Shown piece after piece: positions 11,083-22,385 of a DNA stretch of 64,000 nt (the first letter of the stretch is position 1; each line of letters opens with the position of its first letter). The position numbers and the translations under genes are program-made. The notes beneath the pieces are model-generated. The model was not told the origin of the DNA. It did not search any database and saw only the letters and a list, made by a program, of their open reading frames with translations. The DNA is from Pisolithus tinctorius (lineage: Eukaryota; Basidiomycota; Agaricomycetes; Boletales; Pisolithaceae). Location of the stretch: NCBI GenBank assembly GCA_024663395.1, contig JANFAH010000002.1:558001-622000 (forward strand), in the 5' to 3' direction.

Positions 11083-12819
11083 ACCCTGCTGTCCTATCCG
11101 CCATTGTCTCATCTGCCAGAGGCCCAAAGAGATCGATGAGGTCATCACCCAATGGTCGTCCATACACCTGAATATGCAGAGCCTCCAGCTCGCGCACCAT
11201 CCTGTCCAGCGTCTGCATGGTCTCGTCCTGTTGTATTTGGAAATTGTACATTCGATCCTCATAGTATTGGCGGTGGGCCTCAGCATTGCGGAGTCGACGT
11301 TCCAAATCTTCGATTCGCTGTTCGATTGTGTTGGATGTTTGCAAAACATCGGCAATTGGGGCACAGATGGGTGATGGTGCGCTGGGAGTTGCAGTGGTTG
11401 TGGGTTGGACGGGTGCCACCGTTGTCAATGGGTGGGTTTCTGCTTTGAATACAAGGGTTAACGACGATACTTAGTGTAGATGTGGAGTGGTTAAACGTAC
11501 CTGCTACCGTAGATTCCTGTACCTCCTGCGCAACGGATGGGCCAACCTTGACGATCGAATCTGCTCGTACAGTGGCTGGGATTGGGCAGGAATCCCCATG
11601 TTTGAATGCAGGAATACGAATCTCTGAATAAAATTTGAGTCAGCAGTAAATACATGAAATTGGAAACATACTGAGTGAAGATCCCTTGGGGATCGTCTTT
11701 CCCTGGTTGGAGGGCCCAACCCCAGTATCGATGGCTTTGGAAGCCATCGAAACATGTCACTTTTGGGGATGTTCTGCTGGGCTTTGGGGTTCTTGGGCCT
11801 CCATCGTCAGGGACAGACTTCAAGCTCACTTTTTCCCCCTGGCTCACGATGGATTCCATCGAGTTGGAGCGGTAGTGCCACCTTTGGCATGGTTGCATCG
11901 AATCTTGCGACCATCGCACAGGAAGCAGGACTTCCCGGGGTTCCTGTAGCATTGGACCTTGCGTCTGCGGCACGACTCGCAGGATTTGGGGTCAGGGGAA
12001 GGTGTCCTTCTGAAAGCTAAGGCAGCGCGACCGTATAGTCCGTCCGACGGTGGACAAGGCTTGCATTTCGATTGGCCTTGAGCAGAAACATCGTCTTCAT
12101 CGTCGGTTTCCACTGTTGCCTTTGTAGCACGGGATTGACATCTGGATCGATGGGTCATCATTTTTGCGGCAGCTTGGCACTTCTGCCTGCCTCATACTGG
12201 TTCTTCCTCCTCGTCCTCCTTCTCTGGCACCTCCTCTTCACCCTCATCATCCACCTCCATCCTGTGCGAGCCCTCCGCTATCATTTGCTCCACCTCCACC
12301 TTGGTCACTTTCCGTTTTCCTTTGTTGCTCGTAGGCATTTTGGTCTCTTGAGTGGGTGGTGTTGGTGTTGGCACCACACAGGGCATAGGGAGGCCCAACC
12401 GGTGGTAGTCATATTGACGCTCGACGATGTCGAGCCACTTGTGGTTGGCAATGTCGGTTTTGGAAGGGGCTAGGGCGGTCTTCCACTCAGGCCACAGGTG
12501 GTCGATCGAGCCAAGGTCTTCATGCCACTTCAAGAACATGTCGACACCGATGAGGGTCATCGGAATCTCATCCGTCCTAGCGATGAGGTCACGTACAGAG
12601 TCCTGAATACATCAGTTAGTGAAAAAGTGTGATGAGGCTATGATGCACTAGTTCATCATTTATCGCCTTGATGGCACCTCTCCACTTTGCAATCTTGTCC
12701 GCCTTTCCCAGCTTGCTGCTTTCCGCGATATCCTTGAAATAAATTTGAAGAATGTGGTTGGCCGCAGCATCGAGCTCAGGCGATTTCTTGAAGAGCTTGT
12801 GAGACGATGACAACGACAT
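11083..12819 (-). CDS. Zn2Cys6-like cysteine-cluster protein with coiled coil, spliced
   Basis: The first exon (12819-12649, MSLSSSHKLFKKS) joins through a 46-nt GT-AG intron to 12602-12198, which ends in a Glu-rich acidic stretch. The next exon holds a basic segment and the cluster KSCESCRRRKVQC...SCFLCDGRKIRC (about 11992-11905), with spacing C-x2-C-x6-C-x7-C-x2-C-x6-C. After one or two less certain junctions, a last exon (about 11438-11083) encodes a Pro/Thr linker and a coiled coil (IEQRIEDLERRLRNAEAHR..). The cluster spacing falls within that of fungal Zn2Cys6 DNA-binding domains, so DNA binding in the nucleus is an inference. The same order (helical N-terminus, acidic linker, cluster, coiled coil) is found in the antisense gene of Ty3 element B at 32709-35680. 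Splice sites between 11900 and 11440 are not resolved. I see no clear stop within the core exons. Confidence 0.6.
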
Positions 12820-13219
12820 GTTTCTGATGATGAGACAATGAGGTAATTCGATGGTGAGAGTGGTGATGGTGATTGGAGAGAGGAAGAGTCAGAAGTGAAA
12901 GACAGACAATGAGATACGCGGATGTCGCACTTTTTATCCCACCTATGAATGATTCCCACGGCATGACGGCAATACTGGTACAAGTCCATAATCCTGGATG
13001 CATATATGAAGCAGAGACTCAGATAAAAATATTATGCGTTGTTCTGAATAGCATTGCCATTTGTTTTGTGTGTTTCCCGTCTGCTCCAATGGCGGAGTCC
13101 TGGCTCGCAGCTACATAGACCAGTGCCTGAGATTCCAACTGAATAGACAAATCGTCCAACATGAAACACAATTTATAGTGGGAAATTCAGATACTTCATA
13201 GTGCGAGAGGTTCCCCTTT
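12820..13219. promoter_or_regulatory. Upstream region of the cysteine-cluster gene
   Basis: This 400-bp stretch lies 5' of the minus-strand gene and before the minisatellite. No TATA box or other site could be named with confidence, and no further gene is seen. Confidence 0.35.
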
Positions 13220-14259
13220 CTTCATTTCTTGTCTTCCTGGGCCCGTCTTATATTGTGACAGGGGGATAACCCAATATGGATAGGCCCGTCCATTTGTGGT
13301 GAGCTATCTATGATACAATGGATTTGCCCGCCTTATGCAGTGCCAAGGGTTTGTAATCCTGTGATGGACGGATCGGCCCGTCTTATGTTGTAACACCGGT
13401 TTTTGTTTTCCCTTATCTGCTGCCTGAGAATACCATGGATGAGCCCGTCCTTATGTAGATCCCTTTGATCTCCCTTTCTGCTGCCTGAGAATGCCTTACA
13501 TGGGCCGTCCTTATGTAGATAGCTTGGATCTCCCTTTCTGCTGCCTAAGAATACCATACACAGACCCATCCTTATGTTTTGACAGGGGTGCATCTGGCTA
13601 GATGGGCCCGTCCATTTGTTGTGACAATATACATGATACTACTGAAGGCCCATCTTTATGTTTCATCAGAGGTACAGCTTACTGTGGATGGGCCTGTCCA
13701 TATGCTGTGACAATGTAAATAATACAACTGAAGGGCCCATCTTTATGTTTTGACAGGGTACATCTTACTGGGGCCGGGCCCGTCCATTTGTTGTGACGAT
13801 ATACATGATACTACTGAAGGGCCCGTCCATATGTTGTGACAATATAAATAGTATTACTGAAGGGCCCGTCCATATGTTGTGACTCTATTAAATGATACTA
13901 GTGATGGGCCTGTCTTTATGTTTTGACAGGGTACATCTTACTGGGGCCGGGCCCGCCCATATGTTGTGACAATATAAATAATACTACTGAAGGGCCCGTC
14001 CATATGTTGAGATGCTATACATGAGATTACTGACAGGCCCATCTTTATGTTTCGTCTGAAGTACATCTTACTATGGATGGGCCCGTCCATATGCTGTGAC
14101 AATATAAATAATACTACTGAAGGGCCCGTCCACATGTTGTGATGATATAAATAATACTATTGAAGGGCCCGTCCATATGTTGTGACTCTATTAAATGATA
14201 TTAGTGATGGGCCCACCTTTATGTTTCGACAGGGTACATCTTACTGGGGCCGGGCCCGC

Positions 14260-16102
14260 TGTGAGTCAAAGTGTGGAAAGGCAGTATAAACCAACCAAAC
14301 CAACACAAAAGACAAATATGTGCGAGTGGTGGTTTACCTCCGCGGAACCTGGAGGGCAGAGAAACCTAAAGTGGGGAAGACTTCAAGTGGAGGTGCTCCT
14401 GGCGCAAGTCGTTGACGAGTTACGCAGGAGAAGACGAATGGACAATGATTGGGAAGGGGATGCTGAACAGAGTGAAGGTGTTCAGCCGAAAGTACTTGGG
14501 GGTAATGGACTTTTGATAGAATATGCTCCTGGCGCAAGTCGATGACGAGTTACGCAGGAGTGAATGGATGACTAAGCAGGTGTGCTGACAGAGCACAGAT
14601 GATACTTCAGATGAAGGTAGATAGACCCTTGATGGAGCCTCAACTACCAATGATATGAATGAAGACAGATAGACTCTTCCGAATGAGCCTCAACTGTCGA
14701 CGACAAGATATGCTGAGCTGAGCTGACTTCTGAGTGACTTCTTGATTGATTGTGGGTAGCTAAGTACACGGGGGTTTATATACTATGGGGGAAGCACAGC
14801 TTGTGACAAACAAGGCACAAACACTTGGTAAGTAATGAGTAAGGACTGAGTAATCATGATGAGTAAGTGAGAAATGATAAGTAAGCAAGCAAAGAAGATT
14901 GGTAAGTATTGGCAATGAACGAGTCAAGGATAGTCAAAATATCACAGAATGAGTCAAATAGAGTCAGAAACTGAGTAAGCGCACTGATATCACATTAGGG
15001 GGTGGCGATGCAAGTTAGATCTCGGCGGAGACATCTCTAGATCCAAAGACGGCATGACAGATGGATGGTGTTTCCAGATAGGGAAGTATTAATTCCAGAA
15101 TTGAAGGGCATGAGTCAGGCGTCAAAGGGGGCTGGGGCATTGGGGGTCTGTGGGGCAATGAGAGCATACGCGATCGTGTCTCCCACCCTTCCATCCTCTC
15201 AGCGAAGTTAACAAAAACTTCATGGACGGGGTTCTGATGGAGGAGGAGGAGAAGGAGGGACGTCTTCTGCTGGATCTTGCAGTAAGAAGGCAAGATGCAT
15301 GTCATACTCGTCATGAATGCGATCAGGGAGGCTGGAGGACAGTAGATTATACTGCAGCTGTCGCAATGCGGGAAGAATGATGGACGAGACTGGAATAAAG
15401 ATGGTGCAGGGAGCAGGGAGGAACGATCCATATGCTTCATCAACTGGGGAGACTGAAACGACCACATAAGACCTTTCTAACCGAGTGACAGACCTGAGGC
15501 GACCAAAGAACGTCCTTCTGGAAGTCATACCGACAAGGAGAACATGCTGACCAAGCTGCATGGGACGAGACGGGGCTGACAATGACGGGATGAACCAGGG
15601 GGCTTCAGGACGGAAGCTGGTGGGAATGCCTGGCAGATATACGTAGCCACTGTCTCTGGCAAATGAGACAAGCGAGATGATCGACGAAGAGGTGGCCATG
15701 ATTGATGGACTTAGCGAAATGAGCGTCTGATGGATGGAGTGCTGTAGAAACACGTAGGGTGCGAGGATCCTCTCCAAATTTGGAAGGAAGAATCGTGGGG
15801 CTGAGCACTTTAAGCGAGTATGTGAACCGAGTTGATATCTTTGGAAACGGCGGAGATACGACGAAAACCGGAATGCCGTACACGGGCGCTAAAAACCTTT
15901 AATGCGCGCTTAACTCGCTTCCTCTTTTCTCTTTAGCACTGACGACTCGTTCTTGTGTGAAGGATGACTGTTCACGTCCAACAGTCTTTCTACGCATGAG
16001 GCCTTTAGTCTTCATCTGCATGCTTGGGCATTGTGCGCAACTCGTCAACGAGTTAGGCAGAGTCAGCTGTAACCATGTCCACAACACCTTTGGTGTGTGA
16101 CA
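14260..16102 (-). repeat. Solo LTR, Ty3/Gypsy family A (subtype A1)
   Basis: 1843-bp LTR with TG...CA ends and target duplication CCGC at 14256-14259 and 16103-16106. It is almost identical to the copy at 6003-7849, and both share the A1-type first 70 bases. It contains the LTR-encoded ORF at 15699-15220. It is inserted in the minisatellite inside a GGGCCCGCCC unit. Confidence 0.93.
15220..15699 (-). CDS. LTR-encoded ORF (U3), family A copy
   Basis: The same 159-aa frame as in the other LTR-A copies, open from MATSSS to TGA, with a few substitutions (for example HVLLVGMTS for RVLLVSMTS). No recognised domain. Confidence 0.55.
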   Translation of the reverse strand: MATSSSIISLVSFARDSGYVYLPGIPTSFRPEAPWFIPSLSAPSRPMQLGQHVLLVGMTSRRTFFGRLRSVTRLERSYVVVSVSPVDEAYGSFLPAPCTIFIPVSSIILPALRQLQYNLLSSSLPDRIHDEYDMHLAFLLQDPAEDVPPSPPPPSEPRP

Positions 16103-17323
16103 CCGCCCATATGTTGTGACGATATAAATAATACTACTGAAGGGCCTGTCCATATGTTGTGATGCTATACATGAGATTACTGATGGGCCCATCTTTATGT
16201 TTCGTCCGAAGTACATCTTACTATGGATGGGCCCATCCATATGCTGTGACAATATAAATAATACTACTGAAGGGCCCATCCATATGTTGTGACGATATAA
16301 ATAATACTATTGAAGGGCCCATCCATATGTTGTGACTCTATTAAATGATATTAGTGACAGGCCTGCCTTTATGTTTCAACAGGGTACATCTTACTGGGGC
16401 CGGGCCCGCCCATATGTTGTGACGATATAAATAATACTACTGAAGGGCCCGTCCATATGCTGTGACTCTATTAAATGATATTAGTGATGGGCCCGCCTTT
16501 ATGTTTCGACAGGGTACATCTTACTGGGGCCAGGCCCGCCCATAGTTGTGATGATATAAATAATACTACTGATGGGCCCATCCATATGTTGTGATGCTAT
16601 ACATGAGATTACTGATGGGCCCATCTTTATGTTTTGTCAGAGGTACACCTTACTGTGGACGGGCCCATCCATATGTTGCATAATACTACTGACAGGCCCG
16701 ACCTTATGTTGTGACTCTATTAAAAGATACTTGTGATGGGCCCGTCTTTATGTTTCAACAGCAGTACATCTTACTGTCGACAGGCCTGTCCATATGTTGT
16801 GACATTATGAAACAACATTACTGACGGGCCCGTCTTTATGTTGCGACAGAGGTATGGCTTATTATGAATGGGCCTGTCTAGATGTTGTGACACCATAAAT
16901 GATATTACTCCTGGGCCTGTCCATATGTTGCCAACTTTGTATTCTAATCATAGACGGGCCCATCCTTATGCTGTGACCCTCTCCATGTTATGATAGGCAG
17001 GCCTGCCTTAATGTTGAGACAGGGGTGTAACCTACCAGGACGGGCCTGTCCATGTCTTACAGCAGCTCAGTATACTTAATTGGTCACGGGCCCATCTAAA
17101 TGTTTCAGCATCCTTACCCACCATGGGCCCTCCCATATGTTGTGGTAATGCACTTATGGGCCCATACATATGTTGCTCTCACTTTAGTCCCTCGGGCCTG
17201 TCCATGTGTAGCGGCTAATCTATTATAGGCGGGCCTGTCTTGGGGTCTATATAAGTGTTGGTGTTTTGGCGCACAGGCTGCCCATGTGTTGTGACTAAGT
17301 GTGAATACACTATGTGACCTAGA

Positions 17324-17336
17324 AGCATTAGGAATT
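17324..17336. repeat. LINE target-site duplication, 3' side
   Basis: AGCATTAGGAATT occurs here next to the T-run and again at 47336-47348, just beyond the 5' end of the LINE. The 13-bp duplication is typical of target-primed reverse transcription and delimits the element. Confidence 0.8.
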
Positions 17337-17943
17337 TTTTTTTTTTTTTTTAAATTCCGAATTAAAGTGCATGAGGGAGCGTTTACCCTATGTTGCACTA
17401 TTCTAACTAATTCTATGTACTAGCATGGGCCTCCTGTGGCCTACCAGTCCTTACCAGCGAGCAAATGCCCTAATGGCAGAGCCTAGGGCTCCCCATTAGT
17501 CTGCCATTCCCACCGGCCATTTTAGACACTCTGCCTTGAGGTAAGGTAGGTTTAAGACTTCAGCTAGCTGTTTGAATCTATCTACACATTTCTGGCAGCC
17601 GTGAGGCCAACCGATGGGGGCAGTAATGCATTCTTCTATGTCCATTTGTCTGGGGCTGTCATGATGTTTAACAGCACAAGTGGGGGGCTAGGGTTGCTGA
17701 TGGGGACATGTGAATGGTTATGGCTTGCAGCCAGAGAGAGATGGGGGGGGTGGTTTGGGTTGGCTGTGTGGGATGAGCATGGGGGTGTTAGGGTGTGTGA
17801 TCATCGGGCAGTTGGGGAAGAATGGAAGGTGAGTGTTGGATTGATACGGTGGTGGGGATTCTTGTCTACAGTCATGCTTTGTGGACATCTTTTGTGGACA
17901 CACACCTTTATCTGGCTGTTGAGGTGTTTCCCTGTGTTTTGCG
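17335..17943 (-). other. LINE poly(A) tail and 3' UTR
   Basis: On the minus strand the LINE ends in an A-run (about 17351-17335, a T-run on plus) just after about 600 bp of non-coding sequence following the ORF2 stop at 17944. No gene is seen in it. Confidence 0.65.
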
Positions 17944-20240
17944 TTATCCTTTGTTGCATTTTAGCTTACAGACCTCACCAAGTGTGTGTTGGAACCATGT
18001 AGTGGCATCTACATATTTGATGAGATGTGGTTGGGCTTTCGGATTGGACAGGAGGAATGATAGGGAGAGGGTGTCTCTCCCTAGTGTTCTTTGTGGGATG
18101 TGGTGTTCTCTGTTGTATCTTGGGCATTGGAATAGATAGTGGTGGACGTCCTCTGGTCTGTCTTCTCCACATTGAAGGCATGAGGGGGTGTCGCTACATT
18201 TGAAGCAATGCAGGTGTTTGTTGAGTGGTGAGTGTCCTGTACATAGGTACATGTATAGGCTCATTTGTTTTTTGGGCAATGATGCAGCTAGTTTTACGAA
18301 CGAGGGGCTAGGGAGAAGAGGGTCGATGTTGGACATTTTTTGGTAGTGGGGGGACTTCTTCCAGATGTTGGTCCAGAGGGCTTTTAATCTTGCGGTGTGG
18401 AGTTGCTTGAGGGCAGAAACACTGTGGGGAAGTTGTGTTTTTAGTACGTTGGGTAACAGATCTGGGTGGCTGGCACTGGCTACTCCACTTGCCACCAGTT
18501 TTGCTTCCTCATCTGCTAATTTGTTCCCCTCAATGTTCATGTGTCCTGCTATCCAGTGTAGTGAGATGCTTCTTCTTGTTAGGCATTCCTCTTTGGTGAT
18601 TTCATGGATCATTGACCTGAAGTGTGTCAGTAGGTAGTGCCCAGGTCTCGCTGATGGTCGCTCACTTGATCTGATTACTGCTTGATTGTCAGCCAATATG
18701 GATGCTGGGAATGTGACCTCGTCTCTGGTTGCCAGTAGATGTGCTGCTAGTAGTAATGCAACAGCTTCTGCTTCGAATACTGTGTGTTGCGACAAGCCAC
18801 CCAGGTGGTACTGCAGTGTTGTGACGAGTTGGTGGTTTATATACAGAGCTGCTGCTGTGCCTATGCCTTCCTCCATGCATGAGCTGTCTGTGAAGACTAG
18901 TGTGTGATCTTTGATCTTATCGAGTTCTTTGATTGCTTCCTTCTTGTTTGCAGCTATGGATGTAGTGTGTGATGGACTTGCATGAGGAGGAGTTGGACTA
19001 GGTCAAATGGTCTCAATCTGTCTTGGGTTGACGTTCAGGTTGTGTACTAGGCAGTGGATTGCTGTTCTGTGGCATTTTGCGTTGGTTTTGGTGATTCTGT
19101 TGATGTGTGCATGTAGGGGGTGTTCGCTGGGTAGTGTTGAGAGTCAGAGTGAGGCTTTATAGAGCATGTACTGTACGAGGAGGGGAGTGGGGGGAATGTG
19201 CATGTGGGCTAGTAGAGCGTCAGTGGGGGTGGTCCTCATGGCGCCTGTTATGGCCAGGGCTGCCGTTCTCTGGATTGAGAGGATGCAATTGATTATACCT
19301 TTTGAGCCTCTTGTTCTGGTTAGGTGGTTGCTGGAGAATGCTGGTTGCAGCCATACCAGTGCTGCATACATTACTTTTGGGACAACTACTGCTTGATATA
19401 GTTGTCGCATGAGTTTTGTTGGTATGCCCCATGATGCTGCTGAGACCCTCCTGAGTAGGAAGGCTTGTTTTGTTCCTTTTGCTATTGCCTGAGCTGCTTG
19501 TGTCTTCCATCTCAGTTCTTGGTCGAGGATAATACCTAAAAATTTGTGAGTCACTATGGGTGTGATTACTGTGTCTCTTATCATCAACAGTGGTCTGGGT
19601 TTGGCTTTACTGAGTGTGAAGTCCATCAGTGTGAACTTGCTTGTTTTGAAGCATGAGTTGTGCTTGTCGGACCATTCATAACCACCATCTTTGCATTCCA
19701 TCATGTTGAGTAGCATTGTGTGGGTGTCTGTGAAGGTCTTGCCGATGGCGATGAAGGCCATGTCATCTACAAATGCTAGGGTTAGTTCCTTTTTACCTTT
19801 AGTGGTGTCTACTAGGTCTGCGCTGTAGATGACATAGAGTATCATTGAGAGGGGGTCACCTTGTCTGTTGCTGTTACTGACTGGGAACCAGTTAGATTCA
19901 TAGTTGTTGAACTTTAGCTTAGTTCTTCTGTTTGTTAGTAGTCTTTCTGTGTATTTTACGATGTCTAGCGGGAGTCTCCTCTTCCTCATGTTGTGTAGGA
20001 GTCGATCTGTTACTGTGTTCAGGAACGCGCCCTCTATGTCAAGAAAAAGTGCTGATACTACTTGTTTTTGATGCCATGCATGACATATTGTTGTCTCGAC
20101 CAGAAGCAGTGAGTCCTCGGTTGAGCAACCTGGTCTGCTGCTGAAGTGAGTGGGTGGGAGCAGCTGGTATTTTTCAAGGGTGAATGATGTGCATTTGGCC
20201 ACTATTGCCGACAGCAGTTTTGCTGTTGTGTTGAGTAGCG
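17944..20240 (-). pseudogene. LINE ORF2, C-terminal half: RT, RNase H and zinc end (Tad/I-like)
   Basis: This half continues ORF2 from 43654 after the nested insertion. From high to low coordinates it encodes the RT palm (LDIEGAFLNTV near 20030; FVDDMAFI near 19760) and the thumb region to about 19150. Then comes an RNase H domain (TDSSCMEEGIGTAA near 18880; EAEAVALLLAA; ADNQAVI) and a terminal C-x2-C...H..C zinc motif (CLQCGEDRPEDVHHYLFQC near 18170), to the stop at 17944. In-frame stops near 19144 and 19010 break it. RT plus APE endonuclease plus RNase H fits Tad/I-like non-LTR elements of fungi. The ORF is otherwise well preserved, and the codon at the break (IAL|LNTT) is restored exactly if the nested insertion and one GCGC are removed. 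Confidence 0.85.
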
Positions 20241-20241
20241 C

Positions 20242-20404
20242 TGTAAGAAAAGTCCAAGTAGCTGTATAACACGAGCTAGATGGCTTAGATAACAACAATA
20301 AGAAATGAAGGGAACGAATTGTTCGTCCCAAGGGATTCTGGACTGTCAGGACCAGAAGGGGAGACCCAGCGCTTTGTAGCGGTAGTGTTTCGTGGCGTGC
20401 GCGG
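20242..20404 (-). repeat. Ty3/Gypsy B left LTR (3' LTR), first part
   Basis: It starts TGTAAGAAAAG, matching 42999 onward, and is interrupted after 163 bp by element A. The last four bases, GCGG (20401-20404), are the target duplication for A. The part after the insertion is 31907-32397. It is preceded by GCGC (20238-20241), repeated after the other LTR at 43653-43656. Confidence 0.92.
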
Positions 20405-22253
20405 TGTGAGTCAAAGTGTGGAATGCTGGTGAAAACCAAACAAATCCAACACCAAAAGACAAATAAAAGCGAGTGGTGGTTTGCCTCCGCGGAACCTGGA
20501 GTGCAGAGAAACCTAAAGTGGGGGGAGTTTCAATGGCAGGTGCTCCTAGCGCAAGTCGACGACGAGTTACGCAGGAGAAGACAAGCAAGTGATGATTGGA
20601 TGGGGGATGCTGAACAGAGCAAAGGTGTTCAGCTGAAAGGACTTGGGATGATGGACTTTAATAAGATGTGCTCCTGGCGCAAGTCGATGACGAGTTACGC
20701 AGGAGTGGAGGGATGACAAAGACTGCTGACTAAGAGGAAGCTTCAGATGAATAATGGAGGCAGGTAGACTCTTCCAAATGAGCCTCAACTACCAAGTATA
20801 CAAATGATGACAGATAGACCCCTTCGTGGAGCCTCAACTGTCGACGATGAGATAGGCACTGGACTGACTGCTGGACTGCTTCTGAATTGATTCTCGATTG
20901 ATTGTTTCTGGGTAGCTAAGTACATGGGGGTTTATATACTGAGGGGGGAGCACAGCTTGTGACAAACAAGGCACAAACACTTGGTAAGTAATGAGTAAGG
21001 ACTGAGTAATCATGATGAGTAAGCGAGAAATGAAAAGTAAGCAAGCAAAGAAGATTGGTAAGTATTGGCAATGAACGAGTCAAGGATAGTCAAAATATCA
21101 CAGAATGAGTCAAATAGAGTCAGAAACTGAGTAAGCGCACTGATATCACATTAGGGGGTGGCGATGCAAGTCAGATCTCGGCGGAGACATCTCTAGATCC
21201 AAAGATGGCATGACAGATGGACAGTGTTTCCAGATAGGGAAGTATTAATTCCAGAATTGAAGGGCATGAGTCAGGCGTCAAAGGGGGCTAGGGCATTGGG
21301 GGTCTGTGGGGCAATGAGAGCATACGCGATCGCGTCTCCCACCCTTCCATCCTCTCAGCGAAGTTAACAAACTTCATGAACAGGGCTCTGATGGAGGAGG
21401 AGAAGGGGGGACGTCTTCTGCTGGATCTTGCAGTAAGAAGGCAAGATGCATGTCATACTCGTCATGAATGCGATCAGGGAGGCTGGAGGACAGTAGATTA
21501 TACTGCAGCTGTCGCAATGCGGGAAGAATGATGGACAAGACTGGAATAAAGACAGTGCAGGGAGCAGGGAGGAACGATCCATATGCTTCATCAACTGGGG
21601 AGACTGAAACGACCACATAAGACCTTTCTAACCGAGTGACAGACCTGAGGTGACCAAAGAACGTCCTTCTGGAAGTCATACTGACAAGGAGAACACGCTG
21701 ACCAAGCTGCATGGGATGAGACGGGGCTGACAATGATGGGATGAACCAGGGGGCTTCAGGACGGAAGCTGGTGGGAACGCCTGGCAGATATACATAGCCA
21801 CTGTCTCTGGCAAATGAGACAAGCGAGATGACCGACGAAGAGGTGGCCATGATTGATGGACTTTGCGAAATGAGCATCTGATGGATGGAGTGCTGTAGAA
21901 ACACGCAGGGTGCGAGGATCCTCTCCAAATTTGGAAGGAAGAATCGTGGGGCTGAGCACTTTAAGCGAGCATGCGAACCGAGTTGATATCTTTGGAAATG
22001 GCGGAGATATGACGAAAACCGGAATGCCGTACACGGGCGCTAAAAACCTTTAATGCGCGCCCAACTCGCTTCCTCTTTTCTCTTTAGCACTGACGACTCG
22101 ATCTTGTGCGAAGGATGACTGTTCATGTCCAACAGTCTTTCTACGCATGAGGCCTTTAGTCTTCATCTGCATGCATGGGCATTGTGCGCAACTCGTCAAC
22201 GAGTTAGGCAGAGTCAGCTGTAACCATGTCCACAACACCTTTGGTGTGTGACA
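20405..22253 (-). repeat. Element A 3' LTR (subtype A2)
   Basis: 1849 bp, TG...CA. It contains the LTR-encoded ORF (21850-21374), a TATA box near 20935 and three palindromic modules (about 20544-20577, 20671-20704 and 22190-22210). Confidence 0.95.
21374..21850 (-). CDS. LTR-encoded ORF (U3) in element A 3' LTR
   Basis: Same frame as 31023-31499. This is the copy that would be transcribed as the 3'-most ORF of the full-length RNA, in the way nef or sag sit in U3 of some retroviruses. That parallel is positional only; the sequence shows no similarity I recognise. Confidence 0.55.
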   Translation of the reverse strand: MATSSSVISLVSFARDSGYVYLPGVPTSFRPEAPWFIPSLSAPSHPMQLGQRVLLVSMTSRRTFFGHLRSVTRLERSYVVVSVSPVDEAYGSFLPAPCTVFIPVLSIILPALRQLQYNLLSSSLPDRIHDEYDMHLAFLLQDPAEDVPPSPPPSEPCS

Positions 22254-22385
22254 TCCACTGGCAAGAAGAAATGCAATCGTCCCCGATTGCGACCAATGCA
22301 GGGAACCCAGGGAAGACAAAAAGAAAAATGAATGAAGGAATGACAGGCAATCAGTATCGTAACAAATGAAAAGGAAATGAAAAGA

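Larger units (their letters stand above)
13220..17310. repeat. About 43-bp GGGCCC minisatellite, split by a solo LTR
   Basis: Units of roughly 42-44 bp repeat head to tail, each opening with a form of GGGCCCGTCCATATGTTGT, then GAC and an AT-rich part (AATATAAATAATACTACTGAA or CTCTATTAAATGATACTAG types, or AGGGTACATCTTACTGGGGC). The alternation of unit types suggests a higher-order repeat. Units become degenerate toward both ends. Excluding the LTR at 14260-16102, about 2.2 kb of array remains, or roughly 50 units by length. The units flanking the LTR join into a perfect unit when the LTR and one CCGC are removed. Confidence 0.85.

Noticed and set aside
13220..17310. CRISPR-like array
   Set aside because: Units are contiguous variants of one about 43-bp sequence, without unique spacers, in a eukaryotic transposon-rich context.
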